Positions 59,658 through 64,000 of a stretch of 64,000 nt of DNA are shown here, piece by piece. The notes under the pieces are model-generated. The model was not told where the DNA came from and did not search any database. It worked only from the letters and a program-made list of their open reading frames with translations. Each line of letters opens with the position of its first letter. Position 1 is the first letter of the stretch. Source of the DNA: Marchantia polymorpha subsp. ruderalis (taxonomy: Eukaryota; Streptophyta; Marchantiopsida; Marchantiales; Marchantiaceae); contig AP031354.1 of assembly GCA_037833965.1 (NCBI GenBank), forward strand, positions 12,440,001-12,504,000. Reading direction: 5' to 3'. Made by a program: the position numbers and the translations under genes.

Positions 59658-60186
59658 GGCTGATGCCATGATAGATTGATCTATGACTAATTTGACAATT
59701 GCCAAATCAGCAGAGTCCTGCACATTGTTCATGAAATATCAAGTATTACTCCGGTTGACCATGTGAAGTAAAATCGAGGCCTTCTCTAGCAAAAGAATCA
59801 TAAAACTGACAGAAGTATATCCATTATCTTTTCATGTGTGGTGGTAGCATATAATCTTTTTAGGTTTTTCTTAATTTTTGACTGAATTTTTGACTTTGCA
59901 AGTGGAAAGAGTACCACGAACAAAGCCAAAATTCATAATGTACCACCTCACATGAGTAGATGTTAAAGAGAATAATTTTTGAAATAAATATTCGATATAA
60001 TGCTGATTAAATCCAACGAAATTAAACTAACAAAAGTACTGGAGCGTAAAGAACCTGATTTCCTCAAACTTGAGAAAACTTATTCACCATCCTAAACCAA
60101 CTATGGACAAATCTCTAGAATTGTCCATAGTTTTCAATAAAACTTAAACTCAAGGATAAATATAAACATAATATCACCCATGGATA
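59658..60186. other. Spacer, copy B
   Basis: Equivalent of 5481-6009, with the 12-bp-arm hairpin at 60099-60132. Confidence 0.5.
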
Positions 60187-60483
60187 CTACTGAAATGACT
60201 GAAAAGAGCTCAAGTAGTATCCAGACAGAAACTCTTTGTATGCCACATCGTTCCATGTAGAAAGGTTGACATAGAAGAGACATCTGTACGATAAAGGAGA
60301 GTAAGCCAGCCCGTCCCATATAGCATCTGACCGACGTGAGAAAAGGAATAGACTTTTCTGAACAATCCTCCGCATACGAGGACAAGTTCTGTAGGCAAGG
60401 CTAAGCATGGAACTACGGTAGTCATCTTCAGCAAGAGTAGATGTAAGCCGCAAAATTACAAGGACGAGCCAGAAATACAGCAA
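60187..60483 (-). pseudogene. Class III peroxidase first-exon remnant, copy B
   Basis: Equivalent of 6010-6306, with identical translation, including the signal-like start and TCPRMRRIV. Confidence 0.42.
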
Positions 60484-62895
60484 AAAGGACGGGAAGACCC
60501 CATCATGAATCCCCTATCCGAGCACTTTAATAGGCACAGAAGATATTAGCCTGAAAAGACTGTGAAAGTGAAAGGCTGTGTAAATAGACATAGATATCCA
60601 TGTAAACTTTATGTGAACCTTTTGGATGGTCTTTGCAGCATTGGATACAGTACACTGCTATGATCGAGATTCACTGCAAGGTGGATTGGGTTAGAGCAGA
60701 AAAGACAGGCTTTGGTGCGGTGCAGTAACTATTTCGTTTTTCCATCCTAGAGTTGTTTAATAAAAAGAGGTAATTTATTAACGCCTAAGAAACCTTACTA
60801 AAAGAATGACATAACCCGCACGGGTGTGCTAAGTTCTTGATTCCCGATTCCTTCCTTCCAGACAATCCAGATCTCGTGGTATAATAGCGTTGCGATGCTC
60901 TTTGCACTGCTGCTGCACTTTCGGATAGATCTGCAACTGCAACTACAGTATCTGCAAGCCTCATTTAAGAACCTTCTATCCGGAGAGCTTACGAAATATG
61001 TCATTTGATTGTCGATCCCACCTCGTGGCCCTTATTCAATCATCATGTAGCCCTTGTTTGGCTGAGTGTAGATCTCGACGATTTTCCGACAACGTACACT
61101 TGAGCCACGGCGACGAGTTTTGTCATGAGCTTGTCCTGACGTGAGCACTCAGTTCATCAATAAGTCGCATCTTTTCACACGAGCGAATCTCCACATGCGA
61201 CTGGGCTACAGAGCTGTAAATATACATATCCTAGGTGTGAGGACATATTTGGCATGTCCTGAGGTTCCTTTTTCATTATATTAATATTTCGGATGTAACT
61301 TCCTCACTTGAAGTTTACAGTTACGCGTTACCTATGTGAGTGCATCTGATCTATATATCTCATCGTCCTTTGTACTCGATGTATTGAAGTTTCAATAAAT
61401 TGTTTTTTTTTCTTAACTAAGTATCATTATCTTTCTTTCTCAACTTTTCCAGAAAAGTACTGGAAAATTCAAACATCCCCTCGAAGTGCAGAATCAGATG
61501 CTGTAGGGTCGAATTTCCTAGAGGAATGTATTTCTTATTGGACAACTTGTCTGTCTCATTGCAGTTCCACTTCTCTTTCAACCAGAGATAGTGGGATAAT
61601 CTACAAGCCCCATGTGGAAGAAACCTTTAAGCAATTGATGTGAGGAAGTAAAATGCATAATAGATTCATTCACATATCATCTTCAAAATGAGAAATTTTT
61701 TACCGTGATGGATATATATGACAACAGTAATTCCGCCATCATTAGTAGTTCTATCATTTTTTGGGTAATTGCGAGTGATTGATGTCACATAAAAAATATG
61801 ATTTAAATAAAAAATAAACTAGAAATTAATATTATAAAAAAAATCACTTAATCAATTATATATGTACAATTGAAAATCAAATAAATAAGGGCTAAAAACT
61901 TATTCAATTTAAATTCAATCTAATTTAATTTAAATTGGATTTGATCAACTTATAGTTGAACAAATAGACTACAATCTCTTTTAAAGATTGAGATTTGTAA
62001 AATAAGATGAAGAATGAAATAATTTTGATAAATTTATGTAAATTTCAGATGAACAGTGTTAAAAATATTTATTTGGTTCCCTGAATTTTCCTTATATTTA
62101 TTCGTTCTTATTTCTAACAAATTTTTTTATATTTTTTGAAGTTTTTTTTTCAAAAAATTTAGTTTCGGAATAATTTTTGTAGCCAAATTCTTAAAAAAAA
62201 TTCAGTGAGAGCATACAAAATTAGATGACATTTAGATTATTTATAATATTAACTGATTATTCAAAGATAGTTTTGAACCTTCTGTAAACTACATTGTCAT
62301 TTTTTGATGCAATTCAAAATTAATTTTATTAACGTATGTATGTGTGAAATTGAATACTTGTAAGGTTAAATTTTTTTGTCATTCAAATTTTTAAATTATT
62401 ACACTGTGCAACATGCTTTTACTTTTAAAAAACTCTAAATTATGATTATATTTAATAAATGCTATATGTTTCTGATCTTTATATAAATCCATATGTGCAC
62501 AAATACATAGCTTTCTAATATAAACTTTTGACATATCAAATATCCGGAGATGGCTTGCCGACTAGTTCGACTACTGCACTAGCAGGAAGTCATGAGGCCT
62601 GGTGCTTACAAGATATCGGAGTCAGTAAGTCACATTGAACATGCAGCTCATGAAATTAATGCTGGACAGTACATGAAGTCACTGTTGCGGGGCACTCTGA
62701 TACAACACAATTGTACATCTTAATGCTGAGAACGAAATCCAGAACAGTACTTCTCTTACGTGTAGACAAGCGCGAGAAACTCGAAAAAGTGGATGGGAAG
62801 ACCCCATCAATCACTGCATGGGAAAAACCAACAGGATAGGTAGGATGGGCTAGGGCCCAGTCACATCACAATCAGAAAGATCTACCTCTGCATTC
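60484..62895. other. Gene-poor, AT-rich spacer, copy B
   Basis: Equivalent of 6307-8718; no gene recognised. Confidence 0.5.
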
Positions 62896-63249
62896 TCAGA
62901 TATACCTTCTGCCCTCAGGGATGGGAACATCGACGAGTCTGGAGTCAATCATCAAATAATAACGTGCCAGCATATGACTAGAGGAAATCGTGTAGCTTTT
63001 GTCAGCCGTACCATCATTATTTTTCAAAGGAACTACTTTAATGAGCTCCTTGATGACAATGCCACGAATTGAGTGTGTCCCTGTCCGATGAACTTGGTAG
63101 GCACTTAGGACTGTACAGGTTAATTTCCCTCTACCTATGGCCTCGTACGACGTCTGTAAGTTGGAACGACCATACCTTATCCTCGATCGTTCCCGTGAGT
63201 CCTTGACACCGCATTGTTTGATCGTTTCTTCCTGTGACAAATCATGCAT
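62896..63249 (-). CDS. Unassigned ORF, 117 codons, copy B
   Basis: Equivalent of 8719-9072, with identical translation. No family recognised. Confidence 0.2.
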   Translation of the reverse strand: MHDLSQEETIKQCGVKDSRERSRIRYGRSNLQTSYEAIGRGKLTCTVLSAYQVHRTGTHSIRGIVIKELIKVVPLKNNDGTADKSYTISSSHMLARYYLMIDSRLVDVPIPEGRRYI

Positions 63250-64000
63250 GCACGGACCCTCGGCTAGCTCGACTGGATTCCAGTCGAGCTAGCAGAATGT
63301 GAACATTCTGTATAGCCATCTGGTGTATGGTTGACTTGGCAGCCCAGATGTGCTGTTAGCTTGTGAGGTGGCTAGTGTCCTCGAGGAAATTTTTTCAATT
63401 CGACGTCACTCAAGTCCTGGATTATTGATAGAAGTGATACACGTGGACTCTTGCCTTCTCGAACTCCTTTAGAGAAAATCCATAGTTCTAGAAGGCATTG
63501 TCATCCAATGCATGCACAGGTTTGGAGCACCAACTTGGCCTTGTACTGACTTACATCGGGGTCCGATGGAGGGGGACTTGAGCTCGTCTTGACATGTCCA
63601 TATTATTTGCTGGTTCCGCTCAGTTTGCCTCTCCAGACTTACGCCACCCATGAGTATTGGGATTTTGCCCAAGGATATAGTTGGAAAGCAACCGCTCGTG
63701 AAATACTGTACTGAGGGGATTGGAGTGCTTGAAAATATAATATATAATAAATAGGTCGAATTTCACTAACAGCTATGTATGAAGGTTCGTAGAGATCGAA
63801 ATCATGGAACTAATCACGGTAGAAACTTATTGGCCTCCAATTGAAATAGCATGAAACAGAAGTAATTGAGATCAGAAAGATACACCATGTTCAGGAATTC
63901 AAGACGTTTCATAATTATATCCAATCTGATCAATCTCATTCTGCTGCTGAAATTGGTACTCTCTTTGATATTCAATATCCCTTGATCATTGTAATATCCT
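63250..64000. other. Spacer to window end, copy B
   Basis: Equivalent of 9073-9823. It holds the perfect hairpin at 63263-63293 and no recognised gene. Confidence 0.5.

Larger units (their letters stand above)
54178..64000. repeat. Large direct repeat, copy B
   Basis: This is the second copy of 1-9823. It ends at the window edge, so the repeat may continue and the period may be a 54,177-bp tandem unit that includes the HsbA-like gene. All elements described for copy A recur here at +54,177. Confidence 0.97.

Noticed and set aside
1-64000. tRNA or rRNA genes
   Set aside because: None seen on reading for conserved tRNA box motifs or rRNA cores, although a formal scan was not possible.

Overview
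This is plant nuclear DNA, mostly AT-rich and gene-poor. The plant assignment rests on remnants of a leucine-rich-repeat receptor kinase with one-repeat 72-bp exons, class III peroxidase remnants, a copia element primed by initiator-Met tRNA, and plant-type hAT transposons. The only clearly intact gene is a large secreted protein built from tandem domains resembling the fungal hydrophobic-surface-binding protein A (HsbA) family. A fungal-type family in a plant setting suggests horizontal transfer, and a bryophyte such as a liverwort is my low-confidence guess for the host.

Layout. Positions 1-9823 and 54178-64000 are the same sequence in direct orientation (offset 54,177 bp, no net length change, only four substitutions noticed). 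Both copies are cut by the window edges, so the window spans slightly more than one period of a very recent large duplication or an assembly overlap. The repeated segment holds the tail of a copia LTR, an old LTR element with no recognisable genes (545-4496, TSD aaata), a truncated ZMYM1-like hAT transposon, a peroxidase first-exon remnant on the minus strand, and an unassigned ORF.

From 9.8 to 15 kb I recognise no gene. From 15.0 to 21.3 kb lies an LRR receptor-kinase pseudogene with splice sites still visible. A class III peroxidase pseudogene follows at 23.7 kb. A BED-finger hAT transposon (24.5-27.3 kb) carries a 113-bp tandem array inside its transposase, and a second hAT of the ZMYM1-like type lies at 29.9-32.2 kb. 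At 34.0-37.5 kb a 1139-codon open frame joins an unknown zinc-ribbon protein to a Ty3/gypsy integrase. A PHD-finger segment, a polypurine tract and a 3' LTR end this fossil at about 38.4 kb. From 38.4 to 44.6 kb I see repeats and unassigned ORFs only. The HsbA-like gene (44607-48305, minus strand) has one diverged domain and six near-identical 168-residue domains. AT-rich DNA and a decayed copia element (51575-54292) lead into the second copy of the large repeat.

The genes do not form a pathway. The region reads as a repeat-rich graveyard with one well-preserved, GC-richer, probably foreign gene. A recurring feature is short fold-back inverted repeats (8- to 37-bp arms, small loops), including one inside an LTR that is absent from its partner LTR. 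This fits template-switch mutation.
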